Notes under the pieces: model-generated
What the model was told of the DNA's origin: nothing
Databases searched by the model: none
What the model saw: only the letters and a program-made list of their open reading frames with translations
Assembly (NCBI RefSeq): GCF_035920445.1
Contig: NZ_CP109162.1
Span: forward strand, 7,750,001 to 7,814,000
Reading direction: 5' to 3'
DNA length: 64,000 nt
Source: Nocardia sp. NBC_01730
Lineage (GTDB): Bacteria; Actinomycetota; Actinomycetes; Mycobacteriales; Mycobacteriaceae
Part shown: in pieces, positions 27,819 to 37,295 of the stretch
Numbering within the stretch: the first letter of the stretch is position 1
Layout of the letters: each line of letters starts with the position of its first letter
Made by a program: the position numbers and the translations under genes

Positions 27819-30515
27819 GTGCAGGTTCTCGGATCGTGGAGCGATAACGCGACGATATCCGCTATCGGCGGCGGGAAGGCCGGCGGCCTGCACCGGCTGC
27901 ATCGGGGTGGGTTCCGAGTCCCCGACTGGACCGCGCTCGGTACGGACGTTTGTGCCCGATTCCTCGCCGCATCCCCTTCAACGAACGTGATCGACGTCAC
28001 GTCCGCGGTGGATCTCGACTCGGCGCTCACGGCGGCCGAGGCAATGCGCGCGGCGATCGGCGCGACACCCCTTCCGTCCGAGATCCGTGCCCTGATCGCC
28101 GAGGCATACGACCGGCTCGGCGCGGGACCGATCGCGGTGCGCTCCTCCGTGGCCGCCGAGGACGGCGCCGAACACTCGTACGCGGGCCAATTCGACACAT
28201 TCTTGAACGTCCACGGTCTGGACGCGGTGCTCGACCGGGTGCGGGCCTGCTGGGCCTCGGCCTTCTCCGAGCGGTCGGTCCGGTATGCCTTCGCCGACGG
28301 CAAGCCGAGGGCGGTCGCGACCGCCGTTGTGCTGCAACGGTTGATCGCGGCGCGGGCGAGTGGTGTGGCGTTCACCGCGAACCCGATCAGCGGCGCGTCC
28401 GACGAACTCGTGATCAGCGCGGTCTACGGGCTCGGCGAGGGATTGGTGTCCGGCGCGGTGGACGCCGACTCGGTGGTGGTCGACAAATCCTCTGGCGCGG
28501 TGCTGGAGACAGTAGTAGGGGACAAAGACCGGTTCTACGCGCCGACCGACGGGCAGGGCCTGGTGGTCACCGAGGTCGACGAGCCACGGCGAGTCGAGCC
28601 GACGCTGTCCGAGGCCGAAATCGCCGAGGTGACAACGCTGGGCCGCAGGGTGGAGGAGACTTTCGGCGCGCCACAGGACATCGAGTGGGCGATCGACGAG
28701 GACGGCCTGTGGTTGCTGCAATCGCGACCGATCACCACAGCGGTCGGCGTGCCGGACGGTGCGATTCTCCGCGGTGCCGGTGAGGACGTCCCCGACGCCG
28801 AGCAGAGAATCTGGGACAACTCCAACATCATCGAGAGCTTCAGCGGCGTCACCTCCCCGCTGACCTACACGACCGCAGCCGATATCTACGGCCGGGTCTA
28901 CCACGGCTACGCGAAATCGCTGCGGGTGCCACGCGAGCAGCTGCGTCAAACCGAGAGCTGGACTTCGGTGCTGCTGGGCTATTTTCACGGCCGCGTCTAC
29001 TACAACCTGCTGCACTGGTACCGGATGGTGGGCATCGCCCCCGGCTACCCGCTCAACCGCAAAGTGCTCGAGGCCGCCCTCGGCGTGGACGAGTCACTCA
29101 CCGATGACATCGCAAAGTCGTTGCACCCATTCACTTTCCGCACTCCGTTCGCCGAGGCGCGGTCCCGTGCGATCACCACCGTGACCTATCTGCGCAGACT
29201 GTTCGGCATCGACGAGATGGTCGAGCGGTTCATGACCGACTTCTACCGCGTCTACGACGAGTACGACACCCTGGACTACACCGCGCTCTCCGGCGAGCAG
29301 GCGTATGCCGCCTACCGCAGGGTGGACCGGGATCTGGTCGAACGCTGGGGTCCGCTGATGGTGCTGGACGCGATCCTGCTGACCTGCACCGGATTGATGT
29401 ACCTGCTGACCAAGTTGTTCCTGCCGAAGGCGCCGGAGTGGTTCCTCTACGCCGTGGTCGGGCCGGGCGCCGACGTCGAATCGGCCGAGCCGGCGCGTGC
29501 GATGCAAGCGATGGCCGAGCTGGTGCGCGCCGATCCGGACCTGACCATTGTGGTGAATTCGATGAAGCCGGAACAGATTTACCCCGCGCTGTCTGCTCAT
29601 CCGGAGTTCCGCACACGGGTCGACGAGTACATCGACCGTTACGGCTACCGCAGCCTCGACGAACTCAAACTCGAAACACCTGATCTGCGCGAGGATCCGG
29701 CGAGCCTGTTCGTCATGCTGCGCAGCGCCCTTCCGGCCGCACCGCTCAGCCGCGGCGACGACGCCGAGGAGTACCTCGACGCGCACCTGGGTGGCATCCG
29801 CCGTCGGATCTATGAACGATTGCGCGGCAAGGTTTCCCGCTGCGCCGCGCACCGCGAGCGGCTGCGGTTCTGCCGTACGAGAGCCTTCGGCATGGTCAAA
29901 CGAATGATCCGGGTGATGGGCCGGGACCTGGCCGAGCGCGGCGTGATCGACGAGTTCTCCGACGTGTTCCACCTGACCGTGCAGGAGCTGCGCGGCAGCT
30001 TCGAGGGGGCCGACACCAGCGGTCTACGCGGGTTGGTAGTGGCGCGGAAGGCGCAGCGCGCCAGAGATTCCGGGCTGGCCGCTCCGGCGCGATTCGTCAC
30101 GGTCGGCTCGACCTTCGGTCGCGCGGAATTGGCGAGCCAGGGATGGGTTCCGATCACCGACACCCCTGCGGCCGAAGCGGGTACGGTGCTGACGGGCACG
30201 CCCTCTGGCGCGGGAGTCGCCGAGGGAACAGCCATCGTGGTCGACGAGCCGCGCGACGTCGCGGGCGGAATCCTGGTGGCCTACCGCACCGATCCCGGAT
30301 GGGTGGCCGCGCTGCCTTCGGCCGCGGCGCTGGTGATCGAGCGCGGCAGCCCGCTCACTCATGTGGCCATTGTGGCGCGGGAACTGGGCGTTCCGACGGT
30401 GGTCCAGGTCAAAGACGTCACCAAAAAGATACGGACCAGCACGAAGATTCGGGTGGACGGCACCAATGGAACGGTTACTGTGCTGTCCGAAGGAGACCAC
30501 CACGATGCACAGTGA
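27819..30515 (+). CDS. PEP-synthase-like phosphotransferase (PPDK/RPH architecture)
   Basis: An 898-residue three-part enzyme. The N-terminal ATP-grasp module (about 1-310) shows GGGKAGGLHRL, AVRSSVAAEDG and DIEWAIDEDGLWLLQSRP. A large middle domain (about 330-800) of unknown substrate is helical, with WDNSNIIESFSG at its start. The C-terminal swivelling domain carries the phosphorylated His848 in SPLTHVAIVARELGVP. PEP synthases and rifampicin phosphotransferases share this layout; in the latter the middle domain binds the drug. As the first gene of a biosynthetic operon it more likely phosphorylates a pathway intermediate. GTG start; the next gene starts 11 nt before its stop. Confidence 0.85.
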   Translation: MQVLGSWSDNATISAIGGGKAGGLHRLHRGGFRVPDWTALGTDVCARFLAASPSTNVIDVTSAVDLDSALTAAEAMRAAIGATPLPSEIRALIAEAYDRLGAGPIAVRSSVAAEDGAEHSYAGQFDTFLNVHGLDAVLDRVRACWASAFSERSVRYAFADGKPRAVATAVVLQRLIAARASGVAFTANPISGASDELVISAVYGLGEGLVSGAVDADSVVVDKSSGAVLETVVGDKDRFYAPTDGQGLVVTEVDEPRRVEPTLSEAEIAEVTTLGRRVEETFGAPQDIEWAIDEDGLWLLQSRPITTAVGVPDGAILRGAGEDVPDAEQRIWDNSNIIESFSGVTSPLTYTTAADIYGRVYHGYAKSLRVPREQLRQTESWTSVLLGYFHGRVYYNLLHWYRMVGIAPGYPLNRKVLEAALGVDESLTDDIAKSLHPFTFRTPFAEARSRAITTVTYLRRLFGIDEMVERFMTDFYRVYDEYDTLDYTALSGEQAYAAYRRVDRDLVERWGPLMVLDAILLTCTGLMYLLTKLFLPKAPEWFLYAVVGPGADVESAEPARAMQAMAELVRADPDLTIVVNSMKPEQIYPALSAHPEFRTRVDEYIDRYGYRSLDELKLETPDLREDPASLFVMLRSALPAAPLSRGDDAEEYLDAHLGGIRRRIYERLRGKVSRCAAHRERLRFCRTRAFGMVKRMIRVMGRDLAERGVIDEFSDVFHLTVQELRGSFEGADTSGLRGLVVARKAQRARDSGLAAPARFVTVGSTFGRAELASQGWVPITDTPAAEAGTVLTGTPSGAGVAEGTAIVVDEPRDVAGGILVAYRTDPGWVAALPSAAALVIERGSPLTHVAIVARELGVPTVVQVKDVTKKIRTSTKIRVDGTNGTVTVLSEGDHHDAQ

Positions 30516-33500
30516 CAAAGACGTTGCGGCAGTGCGACATTGGCTGGCCGAGCCCGCCGGGGCCGCCGGTATCCACCTCGCCGACGAGGTAGACGGGTGG
30601 GAGTTCCGCAGCTACGCCGAACTTGCCGAGCAGACCTGGTCCATCGCGGCGCTGATGCGGGCGCACGGGATGACCAGCGGTGACGGCGCCTGCGTGATCA
30701 TGCCGACCGGCTTCCCCTGCGTCGCCGCGTTCTACGCCGTGTGGGCCTGTGGTGGCGTCTTCACACCCGTCGCACCGCCGATGTTCGGCGACCTGGTCCA
30801 GATCGTCGCGCACATCGCCGCGATCATGACCGCAGCGAGCCCACGGCTGGTGGTGACCTCCCCGGAGTTCGAGCAACTGGTGCGGCAGGCGGCCGAGGTG
30901 GCGGGCCGCAGCGACGAACCGCTCGTGATCGGTGCGGCGACCCTGCCCGCGCCGCCCGCGGTGCGCGAGTTCGGCGAACCGGACGAGTGCGCGCTGCTGC
31001 AATTCACCTCCGGCTCCACCGGCGCGCCGCGCGGAGTGCGGGTCAGCTGGCACAACCTGGCGAACAACATCGCCATGATCTCGGCGCTGATCGACTGGCG
31101 CGACGGCGAGGCAATGGTCTCCTGGTTGCCGCTGTACCACGATATGGGCCTGGTCGGCGCGTTCCTGACCACCGTGACAAATCAGGGCGAGCTGTATCTG
31201 ATGCGCCCCGATCAGTTCGTCCGTGATCCGGTGCGGTGGTTGCGTGCCATGACGCATGCCCAGCATTCGCCCTCGCCGTCGTTCGCGCTCGGCTACGTCG
31301 CGCATCGGGTGCGACAGGAGGCGATCGCCGACCTCGACTTGTCCGGCTGGCGCACGCTCGCCGTCGGGTCCGAACCGGTTGAAGTGGCCGACCTGCAGTC
31401 TTTCGCGAGTCTCGCAGGCAGCCGAGGCTTTTCGATGAACGCCTACACGCTGGCCTACGGTCTCGCCGAGGCGACGCTGATGGTGACCTCGTCGGCACGC
31501 AACCGGCCGATCACCGCGCTGCGGGTCGACAACCCCAGCCTGCGGTTCGGCGAGCCGGTGCGCGTCCTGGACGAGGAACTGCTCGACGACACGCACCGCG
31601 TCGAGGGTGCGGGGTGGATCACCGGACTCGGCTATTCGACGCCCGAATCGACGGTGCGGGTTGTGGACGAGGAGGGACGGGAGCTGCCCGACGGGGTGCT
31701 CGGTGAGATGGTGGTGGTCGGTGATTCGGTGGCGCTCGGCTACTCCGACGATTCGGCCACCGCGTCCACCCGGATCGCCGACGGCGCGCTCTACAGCGGG
31801 GACGCCGGATTCCTGCACCGCGGCGAGGTTTTCGTGCTGGGACGAATGGGGTCGAGTCTCAAAGTACGCGGACGGTCGGTCTTCATGGAGGACATCGAAT
31901 CGCGGGTGGCCGGGGAAACCGGGATCACCAAGGGCAAGCTCGCGGCCGTCGCGATCACCGATCCCGGCTCGCAGGGCATCGCGCTGTTCGCGGAGTCCGG
32001 GCCTGGGGAGTGGATCGCGAGGGCGCGCAGAATCATTCGCGGCGAACTCGGGCCCGCACAGACGGTGACCATCGTCACCGGACCGCGCGGTATCATCCGG
32101 CGTACCTCCAGCGGCAAGCCGCGCCGCAGGTATATGTGGCAGCAGTTCCGTGACGGCGAACTGGCCGGAGCGGTGGTGCACGAGGCCGACGGCATCGTGA
32201 CCGCGGGCACGGTGGACTCGCACTCCGACAGCGTGGCCGAGGTAACGGCGACAGGCGACGAGAGCGCACCTGTCGCCGGTCCCGCCGCCGCGGACGGCAC
32301 ACCGGAACCGACGTTGCCCGCCGACCGCGTGGCAATGCTGCTCGACCACGCCATGGACAGCGTCGAGGTTCCGGCGAACTCGACCATCCTGTTCGAGGGC
32401 TCGCTCGCAGAAGGTTTCGGCAACGAGGGCTCCGACGTGGACTTTCTGGTCCTGGCGCCCGGCGACGCGGAACTGCCGACCTTGCCGACCGTGCTGTTCG
32501 TCGACGGCCGCCGTGTGGAGATCCGCACCTGCTCGGTGGCGCAGCTGTGCCGCCGGCTCGAGCAGGTGGCGCACGCCGCGGCCCCGGGTGAACTCGACGA
32601 GGACGTGCTCAATCGGTGCCAACGGTTTTTGCGCGCCACCGTGGTGCGCACCACGCCGGACGCTCCTGACGTCACCGAGTTGCGTGCTCTGCTACCGCAT
32701 CCCGTCTTCGCGGGCATCATCGCGAACTGGTGGCGCCGCCGTGCGCTCCACGCCCTGCGCTACGCCGCCGCGTTGCGCACCCTGAAGGCACGCGACGAGG
32801 CCATCGGCTGGGCACGCGACGGGCTGCTTCAGGCGATGAAGGGATGGGCGGCCCGCCGCGGCGAAACCTATCTGGAAACCAAGTGGCTACCCCGGCAGCT
32901 GGACCGGATCGGCGGCGGCGACCTGATCGACCGTTACCGCGACCTGAGCGGCCCGGAGGCGTGGGCGGGTGATGATGAGGCACGCACCTTCGGTGACACC
33001 CCGCCCATCGTCCTCGGCGCCTGGAAACAGCTGCTGGAGCTGGCAGCGGACCTCGGCGTAGCGGAACCGGTCGACGATCCACAGCGGATCCTTTTCGCCA
33101 GGGTCCCCGGCGTCACCACCTGGACGATCGGCCCGCGCATCCATGTGTTGCGCGGTGACAGCGACGTCTTCGCGCTATCCGACAGCGGCGCCCCAGCGTG
33201 GCGGTCGGTGGTGTTCCGCCACTCGCTGGCCGACGTGCTGGCGCGCGCACGCTGTGACATCTCCGTCGAGCTCACCGAGTTCCTTCGGCTCGGACTGGTC
33301 GGATTGCATTGGCGCGGTGGTGGACTCATCACTCCCGCGCTCGCGATGTGCGCACCGCTGCGGCCCTATACCCCGGTGCCCGCGACGATCGCGCCCACGC
33401 TCGGAGTGGGGGGTGCGGCTCGTGCGGACGCGGTCGCCACACTCTCGCCGCTGCCTGCACGGCGCTTCACCGAATGCGCGCTGAACCTCGTCTGGTCGAA

Positions 33501-34035
33501 CGTCGTGCTGGAGAACGCGCGTGAGGATCTGGCGGGCGCGGTGAAGAACACCCAGAGCGCGGTCGCCGACATCGCGGCGCACCGGTTGGTCGCGATGGCG
33601 GTACGGGTGGTGTTGAGCGCTTTCGGTTTCCATCCGCTGCCCGCCGACGTCGCTCCCGCCGCGACGCTGCGCCGGATCCTGCCGCCGCACGCCGCGTACC
33701 GTGACGACCTGCTTGCTGGACTGGAATCCGCTCAGCGCGTGCGCTTCTCGGAGATCATCGCCGCAGGCGGCGACGCCATGGCCGGTCTGGCGACGCTCGA
33801 CGACTTCGTCACCCTGGTGCGTCTGGTCGCCGCGGGAACCGATCCGGCAGCAGGTGTGGACGGTTTCCCCGCCTCGTTCGACTCGCGCGAGCAGTGGCGG
33901 CGCACGCTGGCGATCGGGTACGACTGGCTGCGCATCGCGGGCTATCTCGACACCGATCTGCCCCTGGACGAGGCGCGCGACCTGCTGGCCTCGGGTGGGC
34001 AGCAACCCCATCTACGAGAAGGGGGCCGGGCATGA
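30505..34035 (+). CDS. fatty-acyl-AMP ligase fused to a nucleotidyltransferase
   Basis: A 1176-residue fusion. Residues 1-580 form a FAAL-type adenylating enzyme: FTSGSTGAPRGVR (P-loop), WLPLYHDMGLVGAF, YGLAEATLMV, LYSGDAGFLHRGEVFVLGR and the Lys in RTSSGKPRRRY. After a low-complexity linker (590-615), residues 625-680 carry a Pol-beta-type nucleotidyltransferase core, EGSLAEGFGNEGSDVDFLVL, with GS632-633 and Asp644/Asp646. A helical region (740-850) and a C-terminal part (850-1176) without a recognised family follow. FAAL activates a fatty acid as acyl-AMP for the ACP encoded next. The nucleotidyltransferase role is unknown. AAGGAGAC precedes ATG 30505; the stop overlaps the ACP start (ATGA). 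Confidence 0.85.
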   Translation: MHSDKDVAAVRHWLAEPAGAAGIHLADEVDGWEFRSYAELAEQTWSIAALMRAHGMTSGDGACVIMPTGFPCVAAFYAVWACGGVFTPVAPPMFGDLVQIVAHIAAIMTAASPRLVVTSPEFEQLVRQAAEVAGRSDEPLVIGAATLPAPPAVREFGEPDECALLQFTSGSTGAPRGVRVSWHNLANNIAMISALIDWRDGEAMVSWLPLYHDMGLVGAFLTTVTNQGELYLMRPDQFVRDPVRWLRAMTHAQHSPSPSFALGYVAHRVRQEAIADLDLSGWRTLAVGSEPVEVADLQSFASLAGSRGFSMNAYTLAYGLAEATLMVTSSARNRPITALRVDNPSLRFGEPVRVLDEELLDDTHRVEGAGWITGLGYSTPESTVRVVDEEGRELPDGVLGEMVVVGDSVALGYSDDSATASTRIADGALYSGDAGFLHRGEVFVLGRMGSSLKVRGRSVFMEDIESRVAGETGITKGKLAAVAITDPGSQGIALFAESGPGEWIARARRIIRGELGPAQTVTIVTGPRGIIRRTSSGKPRRRYMWQQFRDGELAGAVVHEADGIVTAGTVDSHSDSVAEVTATGDESAPVAGPAAADGTPEPTLPADRVAMLLDHAMDSVEVPANSTILFEGSLAEGFGNEGSDVDFLVLAPGDAELPTLPTVLFVDGRRVEIRTCSVAQLCRRLEQVAHAAAPGELDEDVLNRCQRFLRATVVRTTPDAPDVTELRALLPHPVFAGIIANWWRRRALHALRYAAALRTLKARDEAIGWARDGLLQAMKGWAARRGETYLETKWLPRQLDRIGGGDLIDRYRDLSGPEAWAGDDEARTFGDTPPIVLGAWKQLLELAADLGVAEPVDDPQRILFARVPGVTTWTIGPRIHVLRGDSDVFALSDSGAPAWRSVVFRHSLADVLARARCDISVELTEFLRLGLVGLHWRGGGLITPALAMCAPLRPYTPVPATIAPTLGVGGAARADAVATLSPLPARRFTECALNLVWSNVVLENAREDLAGAVKNTQSAVADIAAHRLVAMAVRVVLSAFGFHPLPADVAPAATLRRILPPHAAYRDDLLAGLESAQRVRFSEIIAAGGDAMAGLATLDDFVTLVRLVAAGTDPAAGVDGFPASFDSREQWRRTLAIGYDWLRIAGYLDTDLPLDEARDLLASGGQQPHLREGGRA

Positions 34036-34298
34036 CCGCCGCCGCCGATACTGCAGTGGCCGAACGGGTACGCGGGCTGGTCCGTGCCATGGCGCCCGAT
34101 CACGGGGCGCCCGAAGGCGACGACCGGCGGCTCGTGGAGGATCTCGGCTTCGATTCGCTGCGGCTGATGGAGCTGACCGTGGTGCTCGAGCGCGCCTTCG
34201 GACTGCCGCGTTACCGGCCGGAGGAGCTGGTCGGTGTCCGCCGGGTGGGCGAGGTGATCGCCCTGGTCGGGCGCAGCGTGGCGGGAGGCTCGTCGTGA
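34032..34298 (+). CDS. acyl carrier protein
   Basis: An 88-residue carrier protein. LVEDLGFDSLRLMEL is the phosphopantetheine site with Ser42, and the helices before and after fit an ACP. It would accept the acyl chain from the upstream FAAL and present it to the reductase and AfsA-like enzymes downstream. It overlaps both neighbours by ATGA and GTGA. Confidence 0.9.
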   Translation: MTAAADTAVAERVRGLVRAMAPDHGAPEGDDRRLVEDLGFDSLRLMELTVVLERAFGLPRYRPEELVGVRRVGEVIALVGRSVAGGSS

Positions 34299-35386
34299 CA
34301 GGCGGCGACACGGTGCTGGTCACCGGCGCCACCGGACTGATCGGCGCCGAAGTGGTCGCTCGGCTCGCCGCCGCGAGCAGACCGGTCGCCGCCGTGCTGC
34401 ACAGCAAGGCGCGCATTGTCCGAAACGACGGAACGCAGATCGGCGCGGGCACGTCGGTCGCGGGCGACATCCGCGCCCCCGGCTTCGGTCTGTCCGACCG
34501 AGACCGGAACGATTTCGCCGAACGGGTGGGGATGATCGTGCACTGCGCGGCGACCACGGCGTTCGACGCCTCCGAAACCGAGTACGACGAACTCAACGTG
34601 CGGGGTGCGGCGAACGCGATCGCCCTCGCCCGGCAGTGGGATGTGCCGCTGGTGCACGTCAGTACCGCGTATGTGTGCGGCATGCGGGGTGGGATCATCG
34701 CCGAGGATGATCTCGATCTGGGGCAGTCATTCGGAAACGGCTATGAGCGCGGCAAGTTTCGGGCCGAGCAGTTGGTGCGCGCCGCGAGCGAGCAAGGTGT
34801 GCGCTCGGCCGTCGTGCGGCCCGGCATCGTGACCGGAGCGAGCGACACCGGCGTGATCCGCGAGTACAAGAACCTCTACACCGTCGTCAAACTCATGGTC
34901 GAGGGCAAGTTGCGTTCGCTGCCCGGCCGCTACGACGCGACGCTGTCTCTGGCGCCGGTCGACCACGTCGCCGACGTGGTGGCCGCAGCGGTCTTGGATT
35001 TCGACTCGGCACACGGGTGCACGCTGCACGCGCTCGGCCGCGACACGCTGTCGCTGCGTGAGGTCTCGGACGTCCTGGCCGAGTACCCGTCGTTCGAGGT
35101 CGCGACGTTCGTGCCAGCGGCGACTTTCCGCGAGGAGGATCTCGGCACGATCGAACGCGAATACTACGGGCGGATCGGGTCGCTCTACACCAGCTACTTC
35201 CAGCGCCGTCTGGTCTTCGACACCACACACGCGGAGGTGTTGATCGGCAGGCCGTCCCCGCCGACCGGCAAGGAGTATCTGCGGTTGCTGCTCGACCACT
35301 GTCTGGAAGCCGGCTATCTCGGTGTTCCGCTTCCGGGTATCGAGGAAGTGCTGGCGGGCAACGACTTCGGCGGAGCAGGCCGGTGA
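34295..35386 (+). CDS. thioester-reductase-like NAD(P)-dependent SDR
   Basis: A 363-residue extended SDR with VLVTGATGLIGAEVVARL at the N-terminus, IVHCAATTAFDAS, VHVSTAYVCG and the catalytic Tyr-x3-Lys in GYERGKFRAEQLV. This is the NAD_binding_4 (male sterility/thioester reductase) type, which can release acyl thioesters as aldehydes or alcohols; simple ketoreduction or epimerisation are alternatives. GTG start in a GTGA overlap with the ACP, an arrangement that favours ACP-bound substrates. Confidence 0.8.
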   Translation: MTGGDTVLVTGATGLIGAEVVARLAAASRPVAAVLHSKARIVRNDGTQIGAGTSVAGDIRAPGFGLSDRDRNDFAERVGMIVHCAATTAFDASETEYDELNVRGAANAIALARQWDVPLVHVSTAYVCGMRGGIIAEDDLDLGQSFGNGYERGKFRAEQLVRAASEQGVRSAVVRPGIVTGASDTGVIREYKNLYTVVKLMVEGKLRSLPGRYDATLSLAPVDHVADVVAAAVLDFDSAHGCTLHALGRDTLSLREVSDVLAEYPSFEVATFVPAATFREEDLGTIEREYYGRIGSLYTSYFQRRLVFDTTHAEVLIGRPSPPTGKEYLRLLLDHCLEAGYLGVPLPGIEEVLAGNDFGGAGR

Positions 35387-36303
35387 ACGCTCCGCTGCGC
35401 GAGCTGCTCGCCGCGCTGACGCCGCAGCCGGAGAAGGTGGACGCCTACCTGGGCGACACCTACCTGCAGGAGACCGTCGATCAGCTCGATCGTCTCGGCA
35501 TCGATGCGGCGAAGTTCGCCAGGGAGCATTCCCTGTTGCTGCTCAAGCCGGACGCGGTCGTCGCGAGAGGGATCGAGCCCACGCTGGAGTGGTTGGGAGA
35601 CAACGGGTTTCGGGTTGTCGCGGCCCGCCGCGTCCCGGTGGACCGGCACCTGGCCCGCGCGTTGTGGTACTTCGCATGGAACATCGCCTCGCCCGAGCGC
35701 AGGCGCCTGGCCGATCTGCTCGTTCGCATCGCGGACGTGCTGGTGCTGGTAGTGCGGGGCGAGGACGGCGACCTGCCGGTCCCGGTCCGGCTCACCGAGG
35801 CGAAGGGCGCGACCGACCCCCGCAAGCGCACGCCGGGCGAACTGCGTTATCTGCTCGGGCGCCACAGCTACCTGCTGAATCTGGTGCACTCGCCCGACGA
35901 TCCCGCCGACGTGCTGCGGGAACTCGCCATCTACCTCGACGAGCGAAGCAGGGCGACGGTGCTCGCGCAGATCACGACCGGCGCCGACCGTGCGTCCGAG
36001 GCCGTCGCGATCGCCCGAGACCTGTACGCGCACACGCCTGCCCGCAGTTTCGACCGAGCCGACGCACTGGAGCGAATCCTGCGTGACCTCGAGCGAGCCG
36101 GGGTGTCGGTCCCGTCCGAGTTCGATCCGGCGGTGGACGCGGACTGCGCGCGCCTGCTGGACGCCGCGTGGGACGAGGATCGAGAGCTCGACCCGTGGTC
36201 GGTGATCGTGCTCGGGTCCTATGTACTTCCCATGCGGACCGGCAAGCAGCCGCAGACGCTGCGGCCGGTGTCGGCGCAAGAATGGTTGGAGGCACGACCG
36301 TGA
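35383..36303 (+). CDS. NDK-like phosphotransferase with extra domains
   Basis: A 306-residue protein containing a nucleoside-diphosphate-kinase fold. LLLLKPDAVVARG matches the NDK signature, GATDPRKRTPGELR the nucleotide loop, and NLVHSPDDP keeps the catalytic His169. It differs from housekeeping NDK by an N-terminal 45 residues, an insert (ERRRLADLLVRIADVLVLVV) and a 110-residue C-terminal extension. Phosphorylation of a pathway intermediate rather than of NDPs is inference from context. GTGA overlaps link it to the reductase and AfsA-like genes. Confidence 0.75.
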   Translation: MNAPLRELLAALTPQPEKVDAYLGDTYLQETVDQLDRLGIDAAKFAREHSLLLLKPDAVVARGIEPTLEWLGDNGFRVVAARRVPVDRHLARALWYFAWNIASPERRRLADLLVRIADVLVLVVRGEDGDLPVPVRLTEAKGATDPRKRTPGELRYLLGRHSYLLNLVHSPDDPADVLRELAIYLDERSRATVLAQITTGADRASEAVAIARDLYAHTPARSFDRADALERILRDLERAGVSVPSEFDPAVDADCARLLDAAWDEDRELDPWSVIVLGSYVLPMRTGKQPQTLRPVSAQEWLEARP

Positions 36304-37295
36304 ACGTCCAAACGGTGAAGACCGCGACCCACCTCCGCACGATCTCCCGCGAGCTAGCGCACCGATGCGCGGTGTCGGAGGTGTTCGTCACCTCGCTGGA
36401 TGCCCTCGGCGAGGACGAATTCGTGGTCGGCGCCCAACTTCCCAGAATGCACGCCTATTACGGTGACCACGCCGGACAGCTGGGCCTGCGCTACGACCCA
36501 CTGCTGGTCATGGAGGCGGCTCGGCAGGGCGCCATCGCGCTCACCCACGAGTTCTATAACGTGCCGCCGGAGATGGCCTTCATCGTGCGAACCTTCAACG
36601 GCACCGGCGCGGATACCGCTGCGTGGGAGATCGCCACGGCACCTGCGGATCTGGTGATGAAGGTCCGGGTGCCCCGCCGCCACCACAGCGGTGACACGCT
36701 GATCGGGCTGGACATGGTGCTCGAGATCGATGCAGGCGCCGAGTCGATGATGACGGTCGACGGATCGTTCTCCTGGACGACACAGCAGCACTGGTCGGCA
36801 CTGCGCTCCGCGTTTCGCGACAGCCTCGGTCTCGGCCCGTTCGCCGGCGCCGCCGCGCACACCGAACGCGCCGATTGCGCCGCGGTGGGCAGGGAGAACT
36901 GGCGCAATGTGGTGATCGGCCCGCCAGACCTGGCCGGCACGGCCGCTCGCGCGGCGCTGGCGCCGGACCTCAACCACCCCTTCCTGTTCGACCACCAACT
37001 CGATCACGTGCCGGGCAGCCTGCTGATCGAGGCGTGCAGGCAGACCGCGCTGGCCATGGTGGTTCCGCAGCTGCTGCGGCTCGAGTGTGTCGGCAGCACG
37101 TTCGAGCGGTTCGTCGAATTGGACCGTCCCGCCGAATGCGTCACCGAGATCACCGGCAGCCAGGCCGATCGGACCGTGGTGCACTGCGAGATCCGCCAGT
37201 GCGGCGCGGTCGCCGCCGCGGTCGACCTCGAATTCGCCGAGGACGACCTGGTCACCGAGCAGGACGGCGCGGACCTGACCGTGGACGGCATCTGA
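36300..37295 (+). CDS. AfsA-family (butyrolactone synthase-type) protein
   Basis: A 331-residue protein with two AfsA-type hotdog repeats. The second has the signature HPFLFDHQLDHVPGSLLIEA (about 223-242), the first VEVF-like EVFVTSLDALGEDEFVV. AfsA-family enzymes join a beta-ketoacyl thioester to dihydroxyacetone phosphate as the first step to A-factor-type gamma-butyrolactones. The surrounding FAAL, ACP and reductases fit an acyl substrate. GTG start in a GTGA overlap; its stop overlaps the nitroreductase start. Confidence 0.85.
   Translation: MNVQTVKTATHLRTISRELAHRCAVSEVFVTSLDALGEDEFVVGAQLPRMHAYYGDHAGQLGLRYDPLLVMEAARQGAIALTHEFYNVPPEMAFIVRTFNGTGADTAAWEIATAPADLVMKVRVPRRHHSGDTLIGLDMVLEIDAGAESMMTVDGSFSWTTQQHWSALRSAFRDSLGLGPFAGAAAHTERADCAAVGRENWRNVVIGPPDLAGTAARAALAPDLNHPFLFDHQLDHVPGSLLIEACRQTALAMVVPQLLRLECVGSTFERFVELDRPAECVTEITGSQADRTVVHCEIRQCGAVAAAVDLEFAEDDLVTEQDGADLTVDGI

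Noticed and set aside
30475..32622. A 715-codon minus-strand frame
   Set aside because: Antisense to the FAAL fusion; no domains or ribosome site.
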